Part shown: positions 55,933 to 64,000 of the stretch, piece after piece | Layout of the letters: each line of letters begins with the position of its first letter | Position numbering within the stretch: the stretch's first letter is position 1 | DNA from: Drosophila miranda | Taxonomy: Eukaryota > Arthropoda > Insecta > Diptera > Drosophilidae | NCBI RefSeq assembly: GCF_003369915.1 | Contig: NC_046676.1 | Location: 10,150,001 to 10,214,000 of the forward strand | Direction of reading: 5' to 3' | DNA length: 64,000 bases | Notes under the pieces: generated by a model | What the model was told of the DNA's origin: nothing | The model's database searches: none | What the model saw: the letters and a program-made list of their open reading frames with translations, nothing else | Made by a program: the position numbers and the translations under genes

Positions 55933-57574
55933 CTAATTAATAGAAAGGTGTGTAAGGATTAATAATTTAATAAGAGGAAGAGAATTAGTGGTGGATATAA
56001 TATGGTAGAGGGAATTATAATCCGAGCATAAGACCCTAAACGGTTCATGCAAGGAATAATTCGATCTACAAAGTGGAAGGAACAACGGTATTAAATTTCT
56101 AGGCAGTCTAATAGGAATCGTGAAGTTTATGCGGCTCAACAGATCAGGGCTGTCTATGTCACCCCTGATCAAGTTGTGCATAAATATCACACCAAGCATT
56201 TTTCTACGGTTAACTAAGGATGGGAGGTTTACTAATAGTAGTCTACTAGAGTAAGATGGGAGTCTTACACCCGCATCCCAGTTAAGGCCCCGCAGAGCAA
56301 AGAGTAAAAAGTTTTTCTGTACTGATTCTATACGGTCCTGGTGTACTTTGTACTGAGGGCACCATACACAGGAGCCGTATTCTAAGATCGGACGAACAAG
56401 CGAGGTATAGAGAGTCTTTGTTATATAGGGGTCGTCAAATTCCTTTGACCACCTCTTTATAAACCCAAGCACGCCCATGGCCTTATTTACCATGGTAGAA
56501 ATGTGTTCGGAAAACTTTAACTTGGGGTCTAACATAACACCCAGATCATCCACCAGGGTAATTCTCTCAAGAGAACCACCAAATAGGGTGTAGGGAGCCA
56601 ACAAAGGGCTAGAACGATGAAATGTCATAACTTTGCATTTCGAGGCATTAAGGTGTAACAAGTTTGCACAACACCATGACTGAAAGTTATTGAGATCGGA
56701 TTGTAAGCGAGAATGAAATGAAATGTCCTTGTACTGGACACAGAGTTTAACATCATCCGCATACATAAGTACTCGAGAGTATGTTAATACTGAAGGTAAG
56801 TCATTAATAAAGAGTGTGAAGAGTAAGGGGCCTAGATGGCTGCCTTGTGGTACTCCCGAAGAAACATTTACTGGTAAAGAGAGGGAGTTTTTGAAGAGGA
56901 CTCTTTGAGACCTAGAACAAAGATAGCTAGAAATCCATCTCAGGAGGTTGGGCGGAAACCCTAAAAGGTCAAGTTTATGCGCTAAAAGGGAATGGTTTAC
57001 AGAGTCGAATGCTTTACTAAAGTCGGTGTAAATAACATCCGTCTGTAAGTTACATTGAAAGCCTTTAACAATGAAAGAGGTAAGCTCTAACAAGTTCGTG
57101 GTGGTTGATCGCCGCCTTATAAATCCATGCTGAGTTGGAGATATAAGTGACTTGCAGAGATGTTGCAAGTGCGGAGTTAAAACCTTCTCAAACATTTTAG
57201 GAATAGCGGATAACTTTGCTATACCTCTATAATTTTTTGCATCAGACTTGCTACCTTTTTTATGGAGAGGAATTATAAACGATTCCTTCCAGATCGGGGG
57301 GAAGCAAGAAGAATCAATGGACAGGTTGAATAGTTTAAGCAAAGGTCCACACAGAGCCTCGGCGCAGTACCTGAGTACACAACCTGGAACCCCGTCTGGA
57401 CCCGGTGAAAACACCGGCTTAACTAGTCGAAGATCATGAAGTAGGGAACATTCATTTAACAAGGGACTGAAAATGCCGTTCGACCTCGGTAAACCGTATG
57501 GGTACGGATGACCAGAGTAGCTTTCCTCAGAATAGGTGGTTTGGAAGAATTGGGCAAAAAGATCGGCAATTGCC
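55933..57574 (-). pseudogene. Non-LTR element reverse transcriptase region
   Basis: The frame covers the RT palm and fingers: SPGPDGVPGCVL, IIPLHKKGSKSDAKNYRGIA, TDFSKAFDSVNH, SSGVPQGSHLGPLLF and the catalytic YADD at 56752-56763, then the thumb (MLDPKLKFSEHI, LVRPILEYGSCVW). The RT itself is uninterrupted, but the element cannot make its full ORF2 because the upstream part is displaced by an insertion at 57574. Confidence 0.82.
57487..57574. repeat. 88 bp direct repeat, left copy
   Basis: Identical to 58892-58979 and coding for the same piece of the non-LTR ORF2 (AIADLFAQFFQTTYSEESYS and the following GHPYPYGLP). The two copies flank the inserted 1.3 kb arm, like an unusually long target-site duplication. 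Confidence 0.88.
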
Positions 57575-57799
57575 GATCCTGTATCCTGTAGCTCTTTTTT
57601 GGAGAAAGACATTCATATTAATGAATTAGCAGCCCACCCCACCCCCTCTATAAATGTTTCCTATTGAGATATCCGTCAAATAAATCTATATATTCGTAAA
57701 ATAAATCAATGTAGACAAGCATTTACACATCAACGCATTTATTTTCTAAACAAAATATTCTCTAAGGCACATCTATACGTAAAAATTAAAAGTTGCACG

Positions 57800-58021
57800 A
57801 TGATCGACTCGAAGGCGATTAATCCCTATTTTGTATTTCTGGATCAGTTTCGCGATAATCTGAAAAGACGGGGCATAAAGAACATAAAACCCACAACCGT
57901 GGCCAAAATTTCTGGACAAAAATGGCGCGAAATGAGTGATTCTCAGAAGTCTGTGTACATTAAAAAGGCCAAGATCAACCGTGAGATCTTAGACTTTGAA
58001 TTATTCGGGAAAAAAGCGTAG
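57800..58021 (+). CDS. MST-HMG-box (protamine-like) protein, right copy
   Basis: The encoded 73-residue protein is identical to the left copy at 53828-54049, and the frame is intact. The two genes are divergent (start codons face each other across the spacer). It carries its own arm-derived upstream DNA of about 200 bp, so any promoter within that distance was duplicated with it. Confidence 0.65.
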   Translation: MIDSKAINPYFVFLDQFRDNLKRRGIKNIKPTTVAKISGQKWREMSDSQKSVYIKKAKINREILDFELFGKKA

Positions 58022-58599
58022 GAGAACTGGGGCACCACATAAGTCTGAAGGGTCACGCTCTTCCTGGTAACGAATCCCTTTGGTTAACGAAATTATAAAG
58101 TTAAAATCCGCGGCATAATTTCACATGTGGCGACGCTGGATGATGCTGTTGCGAGGATTGCCTGCAGCTTTGCAACCTGGAGTAGAAATGTCAAGCGCGA
58201 CAGAATCATTTTCAATCCGTTAATATTGTGCGTTGTGCGTGTAGACTTTTTAAATTATTAAATTAAATTATCTCCCAAATTTTCCTTTTTTGCAGATGAT
58301 GAGTCAAACAGCTGTTCCCCCGATGAGTAGTGCTCAAAAATGTACAGTGTTTTTAGATTAAAACAAATTAAATCAAAAATCAAAACAAACATTTTACCCG
58401 TCGTTTAACAAACTATTTTTAATAATAACCTCAATGTTTCACAACGTCCAATTTCGACAGCGACAACGTCAAATTTTGACAACTTTTTTACCTCTTTTTT
58501 CTCGTAGTTTTTTCACCTCAATTCTGTTGAGCTCGAGCAGTTCACATAGTCCGAATCGAAGTTCCCCAGAAGAGAGTCCATTACTCCATTAATGTTTTT

Positions 58600-58778
58600 A
58601 TACCCGATACTCAAAATGAGTATTGGGGTATATTAGATTTGTGGTGAAAATGGATGTGTGTAACGTCCAGAAGGAATCGTTTCCGACCCCATAAAGTATA
58701 TTCTTGATCAGCATCAATAGCCGAGTCGATCGAGCCCTGTCTGTCTGTCCGTCTGTCCGTCTGTCCGTCCCTTTCAGC
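58600..58778 (+). repeat. mini-me/SGM (DINE-1-related) repeat core, right
   Basis: Inverted copy of the core at 53080-53254, with a longer gtctgtcc run at its end (about 8 bp more). Confidence 0.75.
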
Positions 58779-58891
58779 GCCTAGTGCTCAAAGACTATAA
58801 GAGCTATAAAAAACAACAACACCCAGGATAATATTAATAAACATGTTCCCCATTTGGTGGACATTCTGAACCAAATAAATCCTGATATTAT

Positions 58892-58979
58892 CGGTAAACC
58901 GTATGGGTACGGATGACCAGAGTAGCTTTCCTCAGAATAGGTGGTTTGGAAGAATTGGGCAAAAAGATCGGCAATTGCC
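58892..58979. repeat. 88 bp direct repeat, right copy
   Basis: See 57487-57574. This copy is continuous with the endonuclease side of the element. Confidence 0.88.
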
Positions 58980-59800
58980 TGATCATTATTTGCCGACGTA
59001 TTACAAAATGATAGCGAGGATGGGTGTGCGGACGTTCTACGCTTACTGTTTACGAAGCTGTAAAACTGTTTAGGGTCCTGAGAAAAACGTATCCTGCATC
59101 GAGATAGGTAGTTCTTATAGCATTGAGCATTAAGAACTGAAAAGTTTGACCGAGCTAATACATAGCGAGAGTGAGAAGTAGGAGAACCCACTTCTTGAAA
59201 TTTTTTATAAAGTCTTGATTTTAAGTTTTTTAGACTGGATAACTCTTTGGTAAACCAAGGGGGTTTTCCAGATCTAGTCGGACAAGAAAGCGGGACACAA
59301 GAATCGAAAAATGTGCCAAGAGCATTGTAAAAAATGTTTGTGCCTTTTATGATATCAGTGCACAAGTACAAAGCGGACCAATCAAAATCCCTAATAAGGT
59401 TATTAAGCTTCGCAAACTCGGCTTTAAGAAAGCAGCGGACACGTTCGGGCAGCCTACTCGACCGATCCAATACAGTTGGTCCTATATCTAGCGACACCTC
59501 GAAAGTAGGGTGGTAGGCGTCTTCAGGTATAGTGAGCGGAAGGGCTCGGGTTAACAACACTATGGTCGGATCCGATACAAAGCACAGATCAAGCAATCGA
59601 CCCAAGGAATTTTTCACATGGTTGACTTGAGACAGGGATAGGTCAAGCAAGCCGTCAACAAAGTCATGTCGTGACATGGGCACTAGGATACTAGACTCGT
59701 TTACCGAAGACCAAACAGTTCCTGGCAAGTTGAAGTCACCAAGAACTATCATACGATCTTTATCAGATAGCGAGGAAGAAACAGCGGTTAAAGCGGACAA
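58892..59800 (-). pseudogene. Non-LTR element endonuclease C-terminus and linker
   Basis: The frame begins within the APE-type endonuclease (VLGDFNLPGTVW; GDFN at 59729-59740) and continues through the post-endonuclease linker (SRCRIRFSQDPKQFYSFVNS) to the first copy of the 88 bp repeat. There the frame runs into the inserted arm and loses the RT. The catalytic N-terminal half of the endonuclease is missing. Confidence 0.78.
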
Positions 59801-59829
59801 GTGCTGCTCATAAATTGAAATATCCGAAT

Positions 59830-60386
59830 ATTATTAGGTTCCTGTGTATCGACATATTCCCGATACTTATTCTTGGTCTCTGTAAGAGCACCACTAAATG
59901 CAAAATATCGTTAATAGCTGTATGACCAGTCTCTGTTTCTGAGTTTATTGATACACATTTCCTCAATCTATAATATCCTTTTTTCTAGGGTATTCCGAAT
60001 GTTGCGAGACATGTTGCTTCTTTTCTCGGCACCTGAGTCTGCCCCATACAAATTTAATGTTGCCGCATTGTGCATGGAATGAGTTTCCACTTGCCCACTT
60101 GCGATTAAATATAAGTGGCGGTTATTTTTTAAATTCGTAGTAGACTCTTCCTACCTTGATGGGGGCAGGAACCCCATCTACCAAGATAAAATTGTTTCAA
60201 TTAATTAACTAGCTTTACACTGCAAAAACTTTATTTGAAATGTATTGAGCAATTTTTTAGTACATTAGTTGCAAAAATATATATCTTTGTTAGACCACAT
60301 CCATTACCCTTAACCATTTTCTACGTTAGCATGCTGAAAGAAATTGAAATTATGTATGTACTCCTTCAGTCTCTGGTTATTTACAC
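59830..60386. other. Repeat remnant and unassigned DNA before Klp54D
   Basis: Positions 59830-59900 on the minus strand match the Dcr-2 upstream repeat around 2030-2090 (tattttgca, tacagagaccaagaataa, gaatatgtc), so they are the other side of the repeat split by the non-LTR element. The rest (59901-60386) is AT-rich with no gene recognised; a possible final Klp54D exon segment begins at about 60333 on the minus strand. Confidence 0.45.
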
Positions 60387-63249
60387 TTACTCCGTCATAT
60401 AGTCCGTAGATTGCTTCGCCGGAACATTCTCTGGATCCGTATTGAGCTTCTTGGCAAGATCTGCGTCCGGCTTCCTGAAAGCATTCGCCATTATCAAAAT
60501 ATTCCTGGCGATGCGCTTCTGATCGATGCGTTTCTGGGCCGTGTCCGTCCGCCTATCGGCATTCTCCGACATTCTCTGCTCCAGCGGCAAGACTGCAGCG
60601 CCGTTGAGTTCAGGATTTGTCCAGATCTCAGTGCCGGGCGTTTCCTTGCCGGAGGTCGGAGATATCGCCGGACGTGCAGGTATCAAAGGTGAACGTACAC
60701 AAACCCTGTACACCAGAAAGAGGCGGACAAATATATAACATAAATGTATTATTTTATATTCAGTAATTGCCTCTGTAAACTTCTCAGATGATTCATTCAA
60801 TTCATAGGAACAGAAACAAACTTTTATTACAAAGGCTTATATGACTAGTCACACTCTAGGCTTGTTTTCAAAAAACGTTTAGAAATATACGGATTTAAAG
60901 TATCAAAATATCTGAGATTATGTCCTCCCTCCTGCGGGGGCCTCAATCTCGTCCGTCTGCGTCTCGGTGCTCGGCCCATTGTCCCCGTCCTCGTCCCCGC
61001 TCGGTACCGATCTAGAACGAGTCAGAAATGGGAGAGAACAATGAGCCAGGCCTCGAGAAGGTCCCTAAACGAATGCAGCCCTAAACGGTTATATGCTCGC
61101 TAACCCGCCACTGAAACTCACTTGTTCACATCCTCCAGCTTCTTGAGCAGCCGCTCGTTCTCTCTGCAAACGATCTCCTGATCCCTGAGTATTGTCTCGC
61201 GCACGGTGAACAGATGGTTGTTCTCTTGCCGCAGCGACTCGTTCTCTACCATGTAGAGTTTGACCAGCTCGGCCAGCTCTGAGCCATCCAGTTCGGGCAG
61301 CCGCTCCAGATCCACCTTGGGCACTGGCGCCGGCGCACCGCCTCCGCTGCTCAGCCGATCCAGCTGCATGTCAAGCAGATTGTCCGTGGCGGCGTCACTG
61401 GAGGCCGCCTGATGGTGCAAATTGAGGGCCGCCTTCAGATGATCGTTCTCCATCTGCAGGGCGTGGATATCCCGTTTGAGGCTGAGGATCAGTGCCTCCC
61501 TGGGGTCCATCATGATCACGGGCTTGGTGCGTATTCGCTTGGCTCTAGAGGCATAGCGCAAGGTATTCAAGGTCTCTGCGTGATTGTAGTGGGCCGGAGA
61601 GACGCAGGCGATCATCAGCGTGACCCCGTTCCCGGCCAGACTGTCGGCCAGGAGTTTGGTCAGCTGGCTGTCCCGGTAGGGTATGTGCCCCGACCGCTTC
61701 TTGGCATCGCTCAGCGAGGATATGCAGTAGCCGAGGACCATCAGGCTCTTGTTGATGTTGTTCGCCTCCTCCAGGGTCTTGCCCTCGCTCATCGTCTTCT
61801 TGGTCAGCTCACTGCCGGCCAGGTCGACGAAATTGATCTTGCCATGCTTGGAGAGGAACACTCCCCCATCCGTCTGCTGGTCCGACAGGATGTGCACTGT
61901 AAGTATCGTGTGCGAACGCGACGAATGATCGTTCATGGCATGTGAGCCCACGGCTCGATTTCTCATTCCTGCACGGATGAACCAAAATGGGATGATGAAT
62001 GAATCTTTGATTAGGATCAATGCAGCGCACTTACCCTCTTCCAGAACGGCCAGCAGATCGTCCAGTTCCTCGCAGTCAACCGTGAATAGGTTCTCCACGA
62101 AGAAGCCGCCCGACTTCTTGGACCAGCGCACGGCCAGCGGCTTCCGTGCACTTCCCGGATTGAGCAAATCGATTACCTGAAGGCCGGGGAATATAAAATT
62201 CAATTCAATTTGGTAAACCAATAATGAAATTAGGTGAGGGGTAGTGCAGGAACGGAGCTGTGGGAGCTGCTATGAAAACAAATCATTTGAAAGGCCAAGC
62301 CAAATGCAGAAACATTCCACGCACTGGGTCTGGGGCATTGAGAGCGTGCTGACATCCATTTAATAGAGGTCAGGTCAATCTAATGCATGTTTGCTGAACC
62401 GAACCGAACTGAATGGGGCCAGAGCCAGAGCGAAAGCAATCAGTATTATGGCAAATGCAATTTAAATTTAAATCGAATATGCGACTAGGCCCCGTCTCAA
62501 GGAACTGAATTAAATATATTATTCTAGCTTTAACGACTCCAGAACTGAGATACGAAATGGATAATTTTGTAGCATTCTTACCCGTTCATTGTAGATCTCC
62601 ATGAACGAAGCCTTGAGCACATAATTGACATCCTTTCGGTTCTTAATCAACTGGAAGAGATACACAAACGAGCGGAAGATGAGGCCATGTCGGGGATCCT
62701 TTGGATTCGGCTTTCCAACAAACTGCAAAATGAAACATTCATCAATCTGAACGTCTGGGGGTCCCCCTTCCCACTCACCAGGTCTGGTGGTCCTGTCAGT
62801 GTGTGCGTCTTTCCAGAGCCCGTCTGACCGTAGCAGAAGGCCGTGCAACTGAATCCCTCGATGCCCATCTCTATGATGCGTTTAATGCCCGAATAGTCCA
62901 GTATATCATCCTGGGTGGCTCCGGGCTCGAAGACCACGTTGTACGTGAACACGCGAACGCTGTCTCGATTGTGCGAACGCTTCTGTCCCACATCGTTGCC
63001 CTCAATCTGACGGGACGATTCGTCACATAACAGGTAAACATACTCTGGAGTGGAGATACTTACTATGACCTGTCCGTTGCCGGGAAATGTCAGCGTAGAG
63101 CCGTGCCGATCGCGCTTCTCCTTCTCATTGAGCGGACGCACACGCACCACCACATTGATGTTGTCCTCGGGCGTGGAGCACTCTTCGCTGCCGGTGGACT
63201 TGGAGGCTACAATTTCCAGTGTATCGGCGCTGCCAATCCTAGAGAGCAT
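60387..63249 (-). CDS. Klp54D: Klp54D kinesin (KIF12-type), 5'-incomplete
   Basis: Plus-end motor of the KIF12/kinesin-12-like group. Exons: 63064-63249 (start uncertain), 62779-63006, 62582-62722, 62035-62176, 61122-61968, then a terminal exon at 60918-61011. These give 545 codons, with all phases closing. Motor motifs: NINVVVRVRPLNEKEK, P-loop GQTGSGKT, switch I NDHSSRSHT, switch II DLAGSE, and the neck HIPYRDSQLTKLL region; a coiled coil follows. A tagG acceptor at 63242/63243 suggests that upstream N-terminal exons lie beyond, possibly outside the window. A second terminal exon, 60387-60705 (tacag acceptor, same phase, 106 codons), could replace 60918-61011. Intron 63007-63063 is 57 nt and stop-free. 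Confidence 0.88.
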
Positions 63250-64000
63250 GAAGTTTGTTTTTCAACTTATACTCGATATGGAAATGGAATGGATTATGGA
63301 TTCAGATTATGGATTCCCTCCCAAATATTGGAAATATCAATAATCGCAACCAATCAATCAGAGTAACATCTAAAAAGCTTTCATTCCTTTGTGAGTTTCG
63401 CTTGTTGTGGCCACTGCGAGTCCCTGGAATTTCGTGGGATTTGCCTTGAACTTGACGTTGCCTGGCGCTGACCATTGGCCCTATAAATAGCCAAGGTTAA
63501 GGGTGGTTGGGGATGGGATGGCTTAGCTCATGGTTTTCGCGTTTTCTTTTACACTAAATCGCAATTAGTTTTTTGATGTGGGGGATGAGCGTGATTAATA
63601 CAATTTTCTTCAGCGGAATTTTCCCTTATGGAAATATGAATATGCAAATAAGCTGCAATAAATTATTGATTTGGACTGTCGTACCTAGCCTTGTGTTTTA
63701 GTTGAACCCATAATTATCCAGCTAAAGGCACAAAACGGAATTTGGAGAAGTTTCCAATACAAATAATCATAGTTGGTTTATTGAACCACGAGTCGTATGT
63801 GCGATGTCCAATCTGACATTTAACATTTGGCCATAAATGACTTGTTAACATTCATAGACTAATGGCCAAACTTCGTATGCTCGTCTACCCGTATACTCGT
63901 ACATTAATCAGCCATGTGTTGGGCCTTTTTATGTGTGCGTGTGCGAGGTGAGTGGTGTGTGCTCTTGGTAAATATTTCAAAAGGCGCCAATAGAAAGAAT
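63250..64000. other. Probable Klp54D intron or 5' flank
   Basis: AT-rich DNA with short open frames only. If the acceptor near 63242 is used, this is intron sequence leading to N-terminal Klp54D exons. No other feature is recognised. Confidence 0.4.

Larger units (their letters stand above)
57582..58891. repeat. Inverted repeat, right arm (1.3 kb)
   Basis: Reverse complement of 52966-54267, inserted into the non-LTR element. A 7 bp filler (57575-57581, gatcctg) separates it from the left direct repeat. It carries a second MST-HMG-box gene and a second mini-me-type core. The arms are separated by about 3.3 kb. Confidence 0.92.
55625..59850 (-). mobile_element. 5'-truncated non-LTR retrotransposon carrying a 1.3 kb insertion
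   Basis: A jockey-superfamily-type (LINE) element lies on the minus strand. Its endonuclease/linker part is at 58892-59800 and its RT part at 55933-57574; they are separated by the right arm of the inverted repeat. The 5' end is lost within the endonuclease domain (begins about 59818-59850). The GC-rich stretch 55684-55830 is probably its 3'UTR. It is inserted in the dispersed repeat of 55180-55620/59830-59900. The clade is not resolved. Confidence 0.8.

Noticed and set aside
57575-57612. ATG of the RT frame at 57612
   Set aside because: It lies in the inserted arm; the retrotransposon frame proper begins at 57574, so that start is an accident of the junction.

Overview
The window is eukaryotic nuclear DNA from a Drosophila, most likely of the obscura group. 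Genes are split by 57-220 nt introns with GT..AG ends. The right half carries a run of genes I place on Muller element C (2R 54C-D of D. melanogaster): Dcr-2, Rab4, UQCR-6.4, POSH, Ns2, a PIP30/FAM192A homologue and Klp54D. The mini-me/SGM-type repeat core at 53.1 and 58.6 kb also fits. Muller C is the neo-sex chromosome of D. miranda, and from memory (not checked here) RNAi genes are reported as co-amplified on that species' neo-X and neo-Y. Species assignment is therefore an inference.

Left part (1-42510): three tandem, same-strand copies of Dicer-2. Copies 1 (3121-8943) and 2 (18483-24305) are intact seven-coding-exon genes of 1746 codons. Copy 3 (36210-42031) is nearly identical but has lost one base in exon 5 and stops after about 228 codons. 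Copies 1 and 2 are each followed tail-to-tail by a coiled-coil/fibrinogen-domain gene; copy 3 is followed by Rab4. A block of about 2.3 kb (1-2325, repeated at 27458-29775 and truncated at 11691-12070) lies upstream of each Dcr-2. In copies 2 and 3 the same CATC site holds a 5.6 kb Ty3/gypsy-class LTR retrotransposon on the opposite strand; copy 1 has the empty site. The repeating unit is chimeric, and the copies differ by only a few residues, so the expansion is very recent.

Middle part (42511-52450): single-copy genes at high density: Rab4 (-), a 69-residue membrane protein (-), UQCR-6.4 (+), POSH (-), Ns2 (+), PIP30/FAM192A homologue (-).

Right part (52450-60300): a repeat-rich island. 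A 1.3 kb segment carrying an intronless 73-codon MST-HMG-box/protamine-like gene is present twice in inverted orientation (52966-54267 and 57582-58891). The second copy sits inside a 5'-truncated non-LTR retrotransposon and is flanked by an 88 bp direct duplication. Between the arms is a diverged G-protein gamma-subunit gene. The non-LTR element is itself inserted in a diverged copy of the repeat found upstream of Dcr-2. From 60387 to the window end lies Klp54D (kinesin), 5'-incomplete, with two phase-compatible terminal exons.

Taken together, an expanded siRNA nuclease (Dcr-2) lies about 11 kb from a long inverted repeat of a sperm-chromatin-type gene. That arrangement recalls hairpin-RNA control of protamine-derived drivers in other Drosophila. 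The link is a hypothesis; the sequence shows only the arrangement.
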